Positions 7,492-15,368 of a stretch of DNA of 33,289 nucleotides are shown piece by piece. Within the stretch, counting starts at the first letter, position 1. Each line of letters begins with the position of its first letter. The notes beneath the pieces were generated by a model. The model was not told the origin of the DNA and ran no database searches. It worked only from the letters and a program-made list of their open reading frames with translations. Location of the stretch: positions 1-33,289 of the forward strand of contig JAEOSL010000025.1 in NCBI GenBank assembly GCA_016840385.1, in the 5' to 3' direction. A program made the translations under genes and the position numbers. Origin of the DNA: Candidatus Thorarchaeota archaeon (GTDB lineage Archaea; Asgardarchaeota; Thorarchaeia; Thorarchaeales; Thorarchaeaceae).

Positions 7492-9021
7492 TTACCAATT
7501 ATTGATATTTGGTATCCTTGCATCTGTTGTCAGGTTAAGACCAAGTTCTTTCAATGCAATCTCGCAACCCCTGTCTGTAAGATGCGTACTATGCATTTCG
7601 CATCCTTCCAAGTCCGTCAAGACATCAATACATTTTGCAGCATTGGGATTGAATACAGCACTAACAGCAAGAGCATCAAGGACTTCCTTCACATTGAGAC
7701 TGGTATCTACAACGGATAGCTTTCCTTTGAGGTTCATTATACTCTCTATGATGATTGGCGAAAGAACGTCTATTTCATCAGGAATACCTGCCAAGCACTT
7801 GACAGCATTTAGGAATGCCGCAGATTCGGAATTAAGAATTCTCGACCGTTTTCCTGTGACAATCAGTGGTGCGCTATCTTCTGGTTGAATCTCTATGGCC
7901 GCCCCAGTATGCATCTCTCTTGGAATAGTGTGGGATATCTTCAAGCTTTCTTCCAAGGCTTCGTTTGCTCGAATTGCTACAACTCGATGTTCTGGTTTTG
8001 CATTCACAAGTTGCATAATTTTGTCCATTCGGTCGAGAGTATCATGAGTGACATTACCTTCGACAAAATCTCTCTGGTATTGATAGTACCTTCTGACAAT
8101 CTCGTCAATACTAGCTTGTTGCACTATACTATCATCAACGATTCCCTCTTTGGCCATATTGACACCCATATCTGTTGGGCTCTTGATGTCCGCTAAAGGA
8201 TCTCCAACAGGAGTGATCTTCTCGATGATTTTCTTGATTATCGTGAAGTTCTCAACATCTCTATTGTAATTAGTTACTTCGACACCATACGCCTCTTTGT
8301 GGTGGGAGTCAATACAGTTGTAGTCTCCAAGGTCTGCTGTAGCAGCTTCATATGCTATGTTCACCGGATGATTCACAGGAAGATTCCATATCGGGAAAGT
8401 TTCAAACTTCGCAAAATTGCTCGTTATGCCCTTCTTTCTATCATGATAAATCTGGCTCATGGCAAAGCTCATCTTTCCGCTACCGGGTCCTGGAGCAGTG
8501 ACAATTATGATTTTCTTGCTAGTTTCTACATAGTCGAACTTTCCAAATCCCTCATCACTGACTACTTTGTCTACATCCGTGAGATAGTTAGGAATCTCAT
8601 GAGTTGTGAAGACTCTGATTCCTCGGTTCTCAAGACGTTGTTTGAATTTATCAGAAGTGTGTTCTCCATTGTATCTACTGATAACAACTGCAGTTACATC
8701 TAGCCCAATCTGCTTCAGGTCATTGATATCCTTGAGAATTTGCTCATCATAAGTTAGACCAAAATCACGCCGAATCTTTCGTCCCTCGATTGCCTTCGCA
8801 CTGATACAATGTATGATTTCCACATCGTCACCCAATTCCTTGAGCATCTGGACTTTAGTGTCAAGAGCAAAACCAGGAAGGACTCTTGCAGCATGATGGT
8901 CATATCGAAGTTTCCCTCCAAACTCAAGGTAAAGTTTGTCGAACTTGTTCACTCGTTCCATAATCCGTTTGATCTGGGCGGAGAGATATCGTGATGTATC
9001 AAATCCCTTTTTTCTAATCAT
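7492..9021 (-). CDS. DUF1846 (UPF0371) family protein
   Basis: A 509-residue soluble protein that matches DUF1846 in length and sequence: it starts with IRKKGFDTSRYLS, and has FGGKLRYDHHAARVLPGF and a conserved glycine-rich APGPGSGKMS loop near residue 175. That loop resembles a Walker A motif but lacks the first Gly of the strict pattern. The family is best known from Firmicutes and Actinobacteria, has solved structures, and has no agreed function as far as I recall. The start at ATG 9021 fits the family's usual N-terminus; the frame also has a TTG at 9048. All conserved blocks look intact. It is convergent with the small gene ending at 7483. Confidence 0.92.
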   Translation of the reverse strand: MIRKKGFDTSRYLSAQIKRIMERVNKFDKLYLEFGGKLRYDHHAARVLPGFALDTKVQMLKELGDDVEIIHCISAKAIEGRKIRRDFGLTYDEQILKDINDLKQIGLDVTAVVISRYNGEHTSDKFKQRLENRGIRVFTTHEIPNYLTDVDKVVSDEGFGKFDYVETSKKIIIVTAPGPGSGKMSFAMSQIYHDRKKGITSNFAKFETFPIWNLPVNHPVNIAYEAATADLGDYNCIDSHHKEAYGVEVTNYNRDVENFTIIKKIIEKITPVGDPLADIKSPTDMGVNMAKEGIVDDSIVQQASIDEIVRRYYQYQRDFVEGNVTHDTLDRMDKIMQLVNAKPEHRVVAIRANEALEESLKISHTIPREMHTGAAIEIQPEDSAPLIVTGKRSRILNSESAAFLNAVKCLAGIPDEIDVLSPIIIESIMNLKGKLSVVDTSLNVKEVLDALAVSAVFNPNAAKCIDVLTDLEGCEMHSTHLTDRGCEIALKELGLNLTTDARIPNINNW

Positions 9022-9170
9022 GACGATCACATAGAAATTTGTGTTCAAGTAGTGGAAACCTGCAACGATACTTCGGATTAGGTTACTTTCATCTTTTAAG
9101 TCTTCAAAAAAAAGAGAATCGAGTTGGAATTTTCACGAAGTATATTTTCATTTTAGATACAGTAGGCGTC

Positions 9171-9368
9171 CTAGAATTTCATTGACAATAAATCTTGCTC
9201 AAGTTTGTTCAGTTGTTCATCGAAACGTTGGTTGAAATCAGTAAGAAGATCAAGATAACTCCCAAACCAAGCAGAAAACACTGTTACTACTTCTTTCAAT
9301 TTTCTACTCTCTGGAGTAGATTTGACCTTCTCTGGCAGAGTCTTCCATTCTGATACTATATGGTCCAC
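9171..9368 (-). CDS. Possible small helical protein
   Basis: A 65-residue frame that would form mostly amphipathic helix (SEWKTLPEKVKS, FDEQLNKLEQDLLSMKF). It starts at GTG 9368. There is no ribosome binding site, but a TTTAAATC element about 30 bases upstream would suit a leaderless message. A run of eight T on the minus strand (about 9105-9112) lies past its stop and could terminate it. It does not overlap a better gene and the composition is protein-like, but I recognise no family. It could be a chance frame. Confidence 0.4.
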   Translation of the reverse strand: MDHIVSEWKTLPEKVKSTPESRKLKEVVTVFSAWFGSYLDLLTDFNQRFDEQLNKLEQDLLSMKF

Positions 9369-9479
9369 AATTGCTCCACTATGTACACTTTAGATTTAAA
9401 GGAGATAAAGCTAGATAGCCCCAGGAAACAACAAGTCTATAGTCATTCACACCACATATCTATCGTCGGTGATTCTACG

Positions 9480-9593
9480 ATGAAAAAAGGAAAACGGAAG
9501 AGTGGGAAAAAACAGGTTGATGATTCTTATCAGCCTGGCAATATTGGCTCAATGGCTGGAACATTACCTTCAGTGAAAAAGAAGAAGAAGTGA
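9480..9593 (+). CDS. Possible very basic small protein
   Basis: A 37-residue frame from ATG 9480, with Lys-rich ends (KKGKRKSGKK and a terminal run of five Lys) around a neutral centre (YQPGNIGSMAG). A longer frame from GTG-like start 9360 exists but has no ribosome binding site. It lies 77 bases before the YwbE-like gene on the same strand. Composition like a nucleic-acid-binding or ribosome-associated peptide is suggestive only, and the small size makes this doubtful. Confidence 0.35.
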   Translation: MKKGKRKSGKKQVDDSYQPGNIGSMAGTLPSVKKKKK

Positions 9594-9637
9594 CGGCCTC
9601 ATAGCACGAATGAGTGTTGTTTGCAGACGTGAGCAGG

Positions 9638-9645
9638 TATATAAT
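9638..9645 (+). promoter_or_regulatory. TATA box of the YwbE-like gene
   Basis: TATATAAT, centred about 29 bases before the ATG at 9671. Transcription would begin within a few bases of the start codon, so the message is probably leaderless, and the ATG at 9671 is favoured over the longer frame from 9614. Confidence 0.6.
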
Positions 9646-9670
9646 CACATCAAATCTTGCTCGAATTGAA

Positions 9671-9886
9671 ATGAGCGAAACTACGAAAAAATCTGGGCAG
9701 GTCCGCAGAAATATCCGTCTAGGTGATACTGTCGATGTTGTCCAAAAGCAGGATCAACGGACTGGAAAGCTCACTCGTGGCGTAGTGAAAGATATCCTTA
9801 CAAACTCTCCAAGTCATCCTCATGGCATTAAGGTTCGATTGCAAACTGGTCAAGTAGGACGAGTTCAAGTGATTATTACACAATAG
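9671..9886 (+). CDS. YwbE family protein (DUF2196)
   Basis: A 71-residue protein that matches the YwbE family over nearly its whole length: RRNIRLGDTVDVVQKQDQRTG, LTRGVVKDILTNSPSHPHGIKVRL and GQVGRV. The family is a small beta-barrel-like protein of unknown function found in bacteria and archaea. The last 11 bases overlap the 3' end of the convergent membrane-protein gene. A strong TATA box 29 bases upstream supports this start. Confidence 0.9.
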   Translation: MSETTKKSGQVRRNIRLGDTVDVVQKQDQRTGKLTRGVVKDILTNSPSHPHGIKVRLQTGQVGRVQVIITQ

Positions 9887-10796
9887 GGAATAGCGCAGCT
9901 GCCTTGAGTTCGTAATCTTTCGAGGTTTTATAGATTCGTTCAGTATAGACCAATCCTTCGTATTCACCTAGGACTAACACTCGGAGTGGGTATTGGCCCT
10001 CCTCCCTCATTGTTTGGATTATTCTATCCAGCGCCATCTCAGTATCCATTCGGACTTGAGGTTCTGAGAGTGCATCGAGCACTCCTTGAGGAGCTTCTTC
10101 GCCAAATTTGGTAATCACAAACACAAGCAATGCACCAATGAGGATAAGAAGTGCAATACCGACACCAATTGCAATGTACCTGAAGACTTCCTCGCTGACT
10201 ATTCCACTCATGCTCAAAACCCATGCGATGAGAATAGTTGGGATTGCCGCAAGAGCTCCGAAGATTGTAATTATCATGAACCACTTCGACTTGGATGAAA
10301 CCTCTGGTTCCAGCTTCTCGCTGATGGTTGAAGACCATGTCTTTGCTAAGTCCGAATCAATTCGCTTTAGGGTGTAGATTGCTGAACCAAAGCCAATAGT
10401 CAATAATTCTGCAAGTTCATCCGGTCGTGGGGGATCAGTGATACTACCAATATCTGCGTGACCTTGATGAACCATGTCAAGGAAATGAATCGCTCTCGAC
10501 AATATTTTTCTGTTTATACCTCTAATTCCGTATTGGCCTTCGTTACTGATTGCTGACCTACCAGATAGTATGGTGAGAATAATCCCAACGAGCATCGGTA
10601 AGATCATGAATATGATGATAATCTCGATTGCTAATGACCCAAGGAGGATGACACTGATAACCATAGATATGATAGTTATAACGGCCCCTAGATACATAGG
10701 CACGAATATTCTACGTACTTCTTCAAACGACTTCTCCGGATAGACTCTCTGCACACCGTCTTCCACCAATGTTAGGAAATCTTCTTGTTTCGTCAT
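9876..10796 (-). CDS. Membrane protein of unknown function
   Basis: A 306-residue protein with two hydrophobic pairs: two membrane helices at about 32-80 and two at about 170-230, separated by a soluble loop of about 90 residues (with a GIRGINRKILSR basic stretch). The C-terminal 70 residues are soluble and end in LRVLVLGEYEGLVYTERIYKTSKDY, a strand-rich segment. I recognise no family. GAGGGA about 10 bases before the ATG at 10796 is a plausible ribosome binding site. It overlaps the YwbE-like gene tail by 11 bases. Confidence 0.7.
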   Translation of the reverse strand: MTKQEDFLTLVEDGVQRVYPEKSFEEVRRIFVPMYLGAVITIISMVISVILLGSLAIEIIIIFMILPMLVGIILTILSGRSAISNEGQYGIRGINRKILSRAIHFLDMVHQGHADIGSITDPPRPDELAELLTIGFGSAIYTLKRIDSDLAKTWSSTISEKLEPEVSSKSKWFMIITIFGALAAIPTILIAWVLSMSGIVSEEVFRYIAIGVGIALLILIGALLVFVITKFGEEAPQGVLDALSEPQVRMDTEMALDRIIQTMREEGQYPLRVLVLGEYEGLVYTERIYKTSKDYELKAAALFPIV

Positions 10797-10883
10797 TGAG
10801 TTACTTGTCCCTCAGACTTTACTATCTCTCGAAACTTAATGAACCTAATCACAGACAAACGTTGTAGAAACCACGTTTTCCTC

Positions 10884-11756
10884 TTACTCAATAAATTCGG
10901 CTACTCCGCGAACCAATACTGGAACGTTTTTTGCATCTCTCGATTCAAAGTGAACAACATGAGTCCCATCCTCATTGGTTCCTGCATCGTAAACCTCCGT
11001 CGTTAGAATCTGGTCCATGAGCAAAGGTCTTGAGAAGCGAACCTCCATGCTCTTCAGCCGACTCGGATCTCCATCTAGGAGTTCATCCACAAGCACTTGA
11101 GAAGCGAGAGCCATAGTGCATAATCCGTGAACAATAGCGCTGGGAAGTCCTACACTCCTAGCAATCTCATCACTAATATGAATTGGATTTTGGTCTCCAG
11201 ACGCCTCCGCGTATCTTATACCTTGGTCGTCTGTGACTACGATTGCTTTCCTTGCAAGCACTTTCCCTTTCTCAATAACCTGAGTGCTCCCTGCAGGCTT
11301 GTCAACTCTTGCAGTCTTCTTTCCCCTGACCAATAATCGATACCCCATCTCAACTACTACGGTTTCTTCTCGTTTACAATGAATCTGCAGGTCCAAGATA
11401 TCGTTTACTCCGCGTTGCTCCATGTTGATGATTTTTGCAGTGGTGTGGATCTCATCGCCCGAGCGAATAGCATCTCTCCATGACATCTTATGTCCTGCAT
11501 GGACCACCCTTAGGATGTTAAGGTCCATCTCTTCTGAATCATCCACCAGCTGGCTAAGAATTGGGGGTAAGAACGTAACTGGGTAGAGCGGAGGTGGAAT
11601 AAGTTCAGCATCCGCCTCAGTGTTTAGATAACGTGGGTTCTTCTCATTAGTTGCTAGAGCAAATTGTCGAATGCTTTCTGGTTCCACGATTTGTGGTCCA
11701 GTACTGTACTCTTTTCCAAGAAAATCTCGGTTCAGTTTCACAATCTCATCAGACAA
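10884..11756 (-). CDS. Double-hotdog MaoC-like enoyl-CoA hydratase/dehydratase
   Basis: A 290-residue protein with two hotdog folds. The N-terminal half (about 1-145) looks like the FAS1-type dehydratase region (YSTGPQIVEPESIRQFALATNEKNPRY is the usual opening). The C-terminal half (about 155-290) is a MaoC domain with the hydratase motif YAEASGDQNPIHISDEIARS and VHGLCTMA; Asp and His in DQNPIH are the expected catalytic pair (about 188-193). The family hydrates (R)-specific enoyl-CoA or dehydrates 3-hydroxyacyl thioesters. No other fatty-acid gene is adjacent. The start is TTG 11756, supported by AGGAGG at 11764-11769 and by the absence of an in-frame ATG. Both halves seem full length. Confidence 0.9.
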   Translation of the reverse strand: MSDEIVKLNRDFLGKEYSTGPQIVEPESIRQFALATNEKNPRYLNTEADAELIPPPLYPVTFLPPILSQLVDDSEEMDLNILRVVHAGHKMSWRDAIRSGDEIHTTAKIINMEQRGVNDILDLQIHCKREETVVVEMGYRLLVRGKKTARVDKPAGSTQVIEKGKVLARKAIVVTDDQGIRYAEASGDQNPIHISDEIARSVGLPSAIVHGLCTMALASQVLVDELLDGDPSRLKSMEVRFSRPLLMDQILTTEVYDAGTNEDGTHVVHFESRDAKNVPVLVRGVAEFIE

Positions 11757-11763
11757 GAAAGTG

Positions 11764-11769
11764 CCTCCT
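11764..11769 (-). promoter_or_regulatory. Strong ribosome binding site fixing a TTG start
   Basis: AGGAGG on the minus strand, 7 bases before the TTG at 11756. It decides the start of the MaoC-like gene, which has no nearby in-frame ATG. Confidence 0.75.
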
Positions 11770-11826
11770 AATTTGTAATGATAACACCCGTTTTGATAAC
11801 ATCTGTGATTAGTCTATGTATTTCGC

Positions 11827-11862
11827 AAAAAAATAGACAGACAGACTCAGTGAATCTGTCTG
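11827..11862 (-). terminator. Intrinsic-type terminator of the 11879 gene
   Basis: Perfect 8-base stem (11838-11845 with 11855-11862, sequence CAGACAGA / TCTGTCTG) with a 9-base loop, followed on the minus strand by seven T residues (11827-11833). It starts 17 bases past the stop of the 11879 gene. Confidence 0.8.
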
Positions 11863-11878
11863 CTCATCTGATATCTAC

Positions 11879-12328
11879 CTAGGATGCTACCTTGGCTTTC
11901 TCAATCATCTTGGAAAAATTAGGTCTAGACAGATTTAGTGTATCATATGCCTTCTCAATATCACCCAATATCATATTACGCCTATCCAGTGGCCAGTCAA
12001 ATACTTCATCAACAATTCCTTGGTAAATAGAAGTATCAACCTCTTTTGATACTAATGAACCCGCTTTAGCCCTTCCAATGTAAATGGCTTGTCGCTCTTT
12101 TTCTGTTCTCTTAGTAAGAGCTTCTGCAAGAGCACACTGGAATACGGATCTCCGTTTAGTATCAAGCTTGGACATACCTAAAACAATCCCCTTTACAGAC
12201 TGAACTCTTTGTTCTTCAGGTTGAGAGGATATCATCTTTAATCTGTCAGCTAGCATTGCTTGCCGCTGCTCTGGTTTGGCATCGGCAATCGATTTCGTCA
12301 TATTGTACGCATCAGTTTCTTTACTCAT
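11879..12328 (-). CDS. Small helical hypothetical protein
   Basis: A 149-residue soluble protein, nearly all predicted helix and rich in Glu, Lys, Arg and Ala, with no Cys beyond one and no membrane segment. I do not recognise it. Repeating stretches such as AKPEQRQAMLADRLKMI and SQPEEQRVQSVKGIVLGM, then TKRTEKERQAIYIGRA, suggest tandem helical hairpins of about 25-35 residues, each with an (E/Q)-E-(Q/R)-R-Q core. It begins at ATG 12328 with AAGG a few bases upstream and a TATA-like box near 12386, and ends at a good terminator, so it is a single-gene unit. Confidence 0.7.
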   Translation of the reverse strand: MSKETDAYNMTKSIADAKPEQRQAMLADRLKMISSQPEEQRVQSVKGIVLGMSKLDTKRRSVFQCALAEALTKRTEKERQAIYIGRAKAGSLVSKEVDTSIYQGIVDEVFDWPLDRRNMILGDIEKAYDTLNLSRPNFSKMIEKAKVAS

Positions 12329-12382
12329 TTTAATAACCTTCTAATAAATTAGATAAATAGTGAAATAACTATAGTTAATTAC

Positions 12383-12389
12383 TATATAT
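12383..12389 (-). promoter_or_regulatory. TATA box of the 11879 gene
   Basis: ATATATA on the minus strand, about 58 bases before the ATG at 12328; the predicted leader is about 30 bases and carries an AAGG ribosome binding site. Confidence 0.45.
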
Positions 12390-12438
12390 GTGTATGTGCT
12401 TGTGACAATAAGTGAGAGAGAAATAGAGGAATACCAAA

Positions 12439-12481
12439 GCATCTTGTTCAAAGCAATCCACGATGATTGAAGCAAAGATGC
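12439..12481 (-). terminator. Long bulged hairpin past the small membrane-protein gene
   Basis: Outer arms GCATCTT (12439-12445) and AAGATGC (12475-12481), inner arms CAATC (12454-12458) and GATTG (12465-12469), with an unpaired bulge of 8 and 5 bases between them. It lies 27 bases past the stop at 12508 and is followed by a T-rich run on the minus strand. Probably a terminator; a small structured RNA is possible. Confidence 0.45.
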
Positions 12482-12507
12482 TCAAACGCTCATTCAGATG
12501 TTTTAGT

Positions 12508-12783
12508 TCAGTCTTGAAGGATTTTCTTACCTTTCAGTATTATAGAGGTTGTAACTCCCGCTAGAATCCCATATACTAAACCATTCGTCAAGATTCGTGC
12601 AATATGGATAGATGACTCTCGGAGAGAGCTAGTTCCATTGTACAATAACTGTGATGCTGGCAGAATCTGATCAGGATAGAGGTATGTCAGACCTGCAGCT
12701 ATCACAAACACAGCTATGAAGAATCCGAAAACTAGACTAAAATTCACGTGCGGCTTGTTTCGTACGAATTTCTCCTTGGACAT
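12508..12783 (-). CDS. Small two-helix membrane protein
   Basis: A 91-residue protein with membrane helices at about 16-36 and 64-84 and a basic N-terminus (KEKFVRNK), which predicts both ends inside. It has no recognised family. ATG 12783 is chosen over ATG 12798 because the TATA-like element at 12811-12822 places the transcription start near 12789. It lies next to the larger membrane-protein cluster on the same strand, but a terminator hairpin (12858-12876) separates them. Confidence 0.65.
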   Translation of the reverse strand: MSKEKFVRNKPHVNFSLVFGFFIAVFVIAAGLTYLYPDQILPASQLLYNGTSSLRESSIHIARILTNGLVYGILAGVTTSIILKGKKILQD

Positions 12784-12810
12784 GATGTTCACACTCATTA
12801 ACTATTGTTA

Positions 12811-12840
12811 TTTAATTATATGTCTAACGATGTGTCGTTA
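12811..12840 (-). promoter_or_regulatory. TATA box with an adjacent inverted repeat (candidate operator)
   Basis: The minus-strand element CATATAATTAAA (12811-12822) is the TATA box for the small membrane protein. Just upstream of it lies the perfect inverted repeat TAACGA-TGTG-TCGTTA (12825-12840), in the BRE position where an archaeal activator or repressor often binds. Confidence 0.5.
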
Positions 12841-12857
12841 ATTATGAATAATGGGAA

Positions 12858-12876
12858 GGAGAGGAAGATCCTCTCC
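12858..12876 (-). terminator. Terminator hairpin of the GT-C-like gene
   Basis: Stem GGAGAGG / CCTCTCC (12858-12864 and 12870-12876) with a 5-base loop AAGAT, 17 bases past the stop codon at 12893. One of the recurring GAGAGG-type hairpins. The T tract on the minus strand is weak. Confidence 0.6.
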
Positions 12877-12892
12877 CCGTATTACTTTCTAC

Positions 12893-14395
12893 TTACCACA
12901 CCCAGGTTCCAAAGAGTTGTAGTATCACTGCTTGACCCAAGACAAGCACCAACAGAATCATCTTGTCCCTTCGGCTCATGTTCGTCTTCTGAATGTATGT
13001 CATGACTGAAATCAGAAGGAATGGCAGGATGAACATACAAATCCTTGCAGTTTCTCCCTTCTTTGGAGCTCCTGTAAGAAAGAACAGACCCAAAGCAATG
13101 AGTGCAGCAAGGACAATGTTGTACTTCTTTGACGAGTCCACATCCAAGGCTGCTTCCTCACGTAGCATGACAAAACCTCGATACGCAAGTACTGAGAGGA
13201 CCGGACCAAAGAAGATGACGATATCTAAGATGTCTTGAATCCTCGTTGTGAAATATTCGACAGGACTTGAGAAGAGCATTAAACCATTAGGGTTTTCCAA
13301 TGAACTCGCATATAGGAAGGCGTTGATGTAGTTAAAACCAAGTGTGATTAGAAGCAGACCATAAACAGCTCCTACACATAGTGAGAGAATGAAGGGGTAC
13401 TTGATAGACGTCAGTGCTGCTTTCAGCCGATCAACGTAACTATTTGTTTCAACCTCAGAATTAGCCTTCAGCATCTCATAGATGAAGAGGAAGAAAACCA
13501 TGAAGACTGACAGAAAGGTGATGAAGGTCAACAGGAAGAGGCTAAGGAAAGTTCCCACGGCGGCAATCCTCCGGTCCGAGTGGAGATAGAAGTAGAGAAC
13601 CCCAAGCACCAGTGTTGCCACAATAGCGTAGATGTTGGCCAAGTAGTAAACCTGGACTGCTGGAAGGATAAGGTAGAGGAGAGTCGCGTATCGTGCGTAG
13701 TCTTCATCAAAGAGCTGTTGGACGATTCCCCGGATAAAGAAAGCTGAGCCAACTGCTGCTACAACACAGAGACCAATAGCTATGAGATCTGGTGAACCTA
13801 AAACAATGTAGAGGAGGTATACAAAGAGAACTGCTCCAAGTGGTTGAGTCTTAGCATGTGTTGTCAGTACTGGCTGAAGTGCCTCATAGTTGCTGATGAA
13901 GTCAATGATACTATCTACTCTGACCATATCACCAAATATCTCGGTAGCTCCTCCAATTGTCTGTGTAATACCAATCTCCCAGCCGTGGATCAGGTTAGTG
14001 GCTATGATAAGAAGCACTCCAACTATGACTACCACGTAGATACTGGATCGGGCTCCTTTCTCTCTGTAGATGTATGTGACGAATAGTCCAAATGCAATCA
14101 AAATTGCAATACCAAATATCAGCTCAAGAAGCGACGGAAGCACTATTTGACCCCACAGCGGCCAGGGGTTCAGCGCTCCTAAACCAGTCCCACCTGCTGG
14201 TGGTTGTCCTGATGGACCGTCGGAAGGTGGACCACCTGGTGGTTGCATTCCTGCCGCGGGTCCTGTGAGGATGTAGTAGAGTGCAATGATAACAGCTATT
14301 CCGAACATCGTGAGAAGATACGCCTTGATATTATCCCTGCTCAATAGATCATGTGTGCCTGAATCGTTGTCCATGGTAGGCTCTTGAGTTGTCAT
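12893..14395 (-). CDS. Polytopic membrane protein, GT-C glycosyltransferase-like
   Basis: A 500-residue protein with about 12 membrane helices. Helix 1 (about 28-47) is followed by a Pro/Gly-rich outside loop (PGGPPSDGPSGQPPAGG), which is unusual. The body has the GT-C feel: THAKTQPLG near residue 179 at the start of a membrane pair, a conserved YARYATLLYLILPAVQVYYL block, and a late GETARICMFILPF segment, as in lipid-linked sugar transferases of the ArnT/PMT-like class. A clear Asp/Glu pair in the first outside loop is not obvious, so activity is unproven. TATATA at 14421-14426 puts the transcription start at the ATG, so it is leaderless. The 4-TM protein and HTH regulator lie just upstream on the same strand. 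Confidence 0.7.
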   Translation of the reverse strand: MTTQEPTMDNDSGTHDLLSRDNIKAYLLTMFGIAVIIALYYILTGPAAGMQPPGGPPSDGPSGQPPAGGTGLGALNPWPLWGQIVLPSLLELIFGIAILIAFGLFVTYIYREKGARSSIYVVVIVGVLLIIATNLIHGWEIGITQTIGGATEIFGDMVRVDSIIDFISNYEALQPVLTTHAKTQPLGAVLFVYLLYIVLGSPDLIAIGLCVVAAVGSAFFIRGIVQQLFDEDYARYATLLYLILPAVQVYYLANIYAIVATLVLGVLYFYLHSDRRIAAVGTFLSLFLLTFITFLSVFMVFFLFIYEMLKANSEVETNSYVDRLKAALTSIKYPFILSLCVGAVYGLLLITLGFNYINAFLYASSLENPNGLMLFSSPVEYFTTRIQDILDIVIFFGPVLSVLAYRGFVMLREEAALDVDSSKKYNIVLAALIALGLFFLTGAPKKGETARICMFILPFLLISVMTYIQKTNMSRRDKMILLVLVLGQAVILQLFGTWVW

Positions 14396-14420
14396 GATAT
14401 GAAAAAGAAAGTGGGAATAG

Positions 14421-14426
14421 TATATA
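14421..14426 (-). promoter_or_regulatory. TATA box of the GT-C-like gene
   Basis: TATATA centred 28 bases before the ATG at 14395, which predicts a leaderless message and an independent promoter from the upstream regulator pair. Confidence 0.6.
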
Positions 14427-14477
14427 CTGATTTACCGAAATCACTCCTGATTATACCCAAATCTCTTCCGATTCATA

Positions 14478-14927
14478 TCAGTCTAGACTGATGTATAGTA
14501 GTAGACCCAACCCGAAAGTTGCGAAGATGTCCGGAATCATTGCAAAGGGACCGAGACCCTGGGCGTGGTACCCGAATAGAATCTGAATTAGGGGATTTGA
14601 AGTGAGTGCGTACATCAAGAGGACTAGCATTACAACAATGAGTCCCAAGGTGAATTGAGACTTGACTTGACGATAGATACCCCGGTATATAAACATCAAT
14701 GAGATAATGAATACGATATTCACCAATGAAACCATGGTCTTGACCTTCAGAAAGAAGTCCATTAGAACACGATCTGGTTGTGGAATTGGTGGAGGTGCTG
14801 TTTCGGGTGGTGGAAGTACCAGTGACGCAAGTACCAATCCTATGACTGCGACTACTATAGCTATTGCTACGACTGGTAGGATCACTGCTAGTTTCCTGTT
14901 ATTCATCTCATCATTCTGTGTCATCAT
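14478..14927 (-). CDS. Four-helix membrane protein paired with an HTH regulator
   Basis: A 149-residue membrane protein with helices at about 12-38, 65-83, 90-112 and 125-147 and a Pro-rich outside loop after helix 1 (PPPETAPPPIPQP). No known family. Its start region overlaps the 3' end of the winged-helix gene (which stops at 14911): an ATG at 14927 or 14924, or a GTG at 14933, are all possible. Such overlapping pairs of a winged-helix regulator and a small membrane protein are common in archaea, and the membrane protein may sense a signal for the regulator. The pairing is visible; the role is inference. Confidence 0.7.
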   Translation of the reverse strand: MMTQNDEMNNRKLAVILPVVAIAIVVAVIGLVLASLVLPPPETAPPPIPQPDRVLMDFFLKVKTMVSLVNIVFIISLMFIYRGIYRQVKSQFTLGLIVVMLVLLMYALTSNPLIQILFGYHAQGLGPFAMIPDIFATFGLGLLLYISLD

Positions 14928-15243
14928 TTCCACCTATACCCTTTTGCCCAATTTGTTCCCAAATCTCCTTGAAGCTCTCGAAGTTTTCATCAATCTCACT
15001 GGATAGGAAAAAGACTGAACCGTACCCCTCACCCTGTTTTACGATAACTTCGTGCTTCATCAAGTAGTCAAGATGATGCCTGACTGTCTTGTAGTCAAGT
15101 TTCAACAATTCTGCCAGTTGATTGGCATTATACGGTCTCTTGTGTAGGAGATTGATGATTCTGGCACGGTTTACTCCACCACGTGTACCAGCAATCAACC
15201 ACCAAAGAAGCCGTTTAGTATTTCGCCAATCAGTCGCGCTCAT
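14911..15243 (-). CDS. Winged-helix (ArsR-like) transcription regulator
   Basis: A 110-residue DNA-binding protein. Residues about 22-85 form a winged helix: RGGVNRARIINLLHKRPYNANQLAELLKLDYKTVRHHLDYLMKHEVI, with recognition helix KTVRHHLDYL, then a short wing (YGSVFFLS). No metal-binding Cys set is present. The C-terminal tail is acidic and Gly-rich (KGIGGNDDTE). The ATG at 15243 opens the frame, which then overlaps the following membrane-protein gene by about 17 bases, so the two are translated together. It likely controls that membrane protein and possibly the GT-C-like gene beyond it. Confidence 0.88.
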   Translation of the reverse strand: MSATDWRNTKRLLWWLIAGTRGGVNRARIINLLHKRPYNANQLAELLKLDYKTVRHHLDYLMKHEVIVKQGEGYGSVFFLSSEIDENFESFKEIWEQIGQKGIGGNDDTE

Positions 15244-15368
15244 CTAATCAGTAGTAGACTACTCCGTCCTTATAGGTTGTCACTGCAGTTAGTGACTTCT
15301 GTTACTGCAAGCAGTAGATATTTGTGATAAGATACTTACATTCATAATCCGAGCAAGTGGGGATTGAA

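Noticed and set aside
8490..8525. A Walker A ATP-binding site in the DUF1846 protein
   Set aside because: The glycine-rich loop lacks the first Gly of the strict GxxxxGK pattern and no Walker B is evident nearby.
7502..8703. Three long plus-strand frames opposite the DUF1846 gene
   Set aside because: The minus-strand gene has strong family similarity over its whole length, so the others are shadows.
13528..14086. Frames on both strands within the GT-C-like gene
   Set aside because: Ser/Thr-rich or Cys/His-rich composition typical of antisense to a hydrophobic gene; no start signals.
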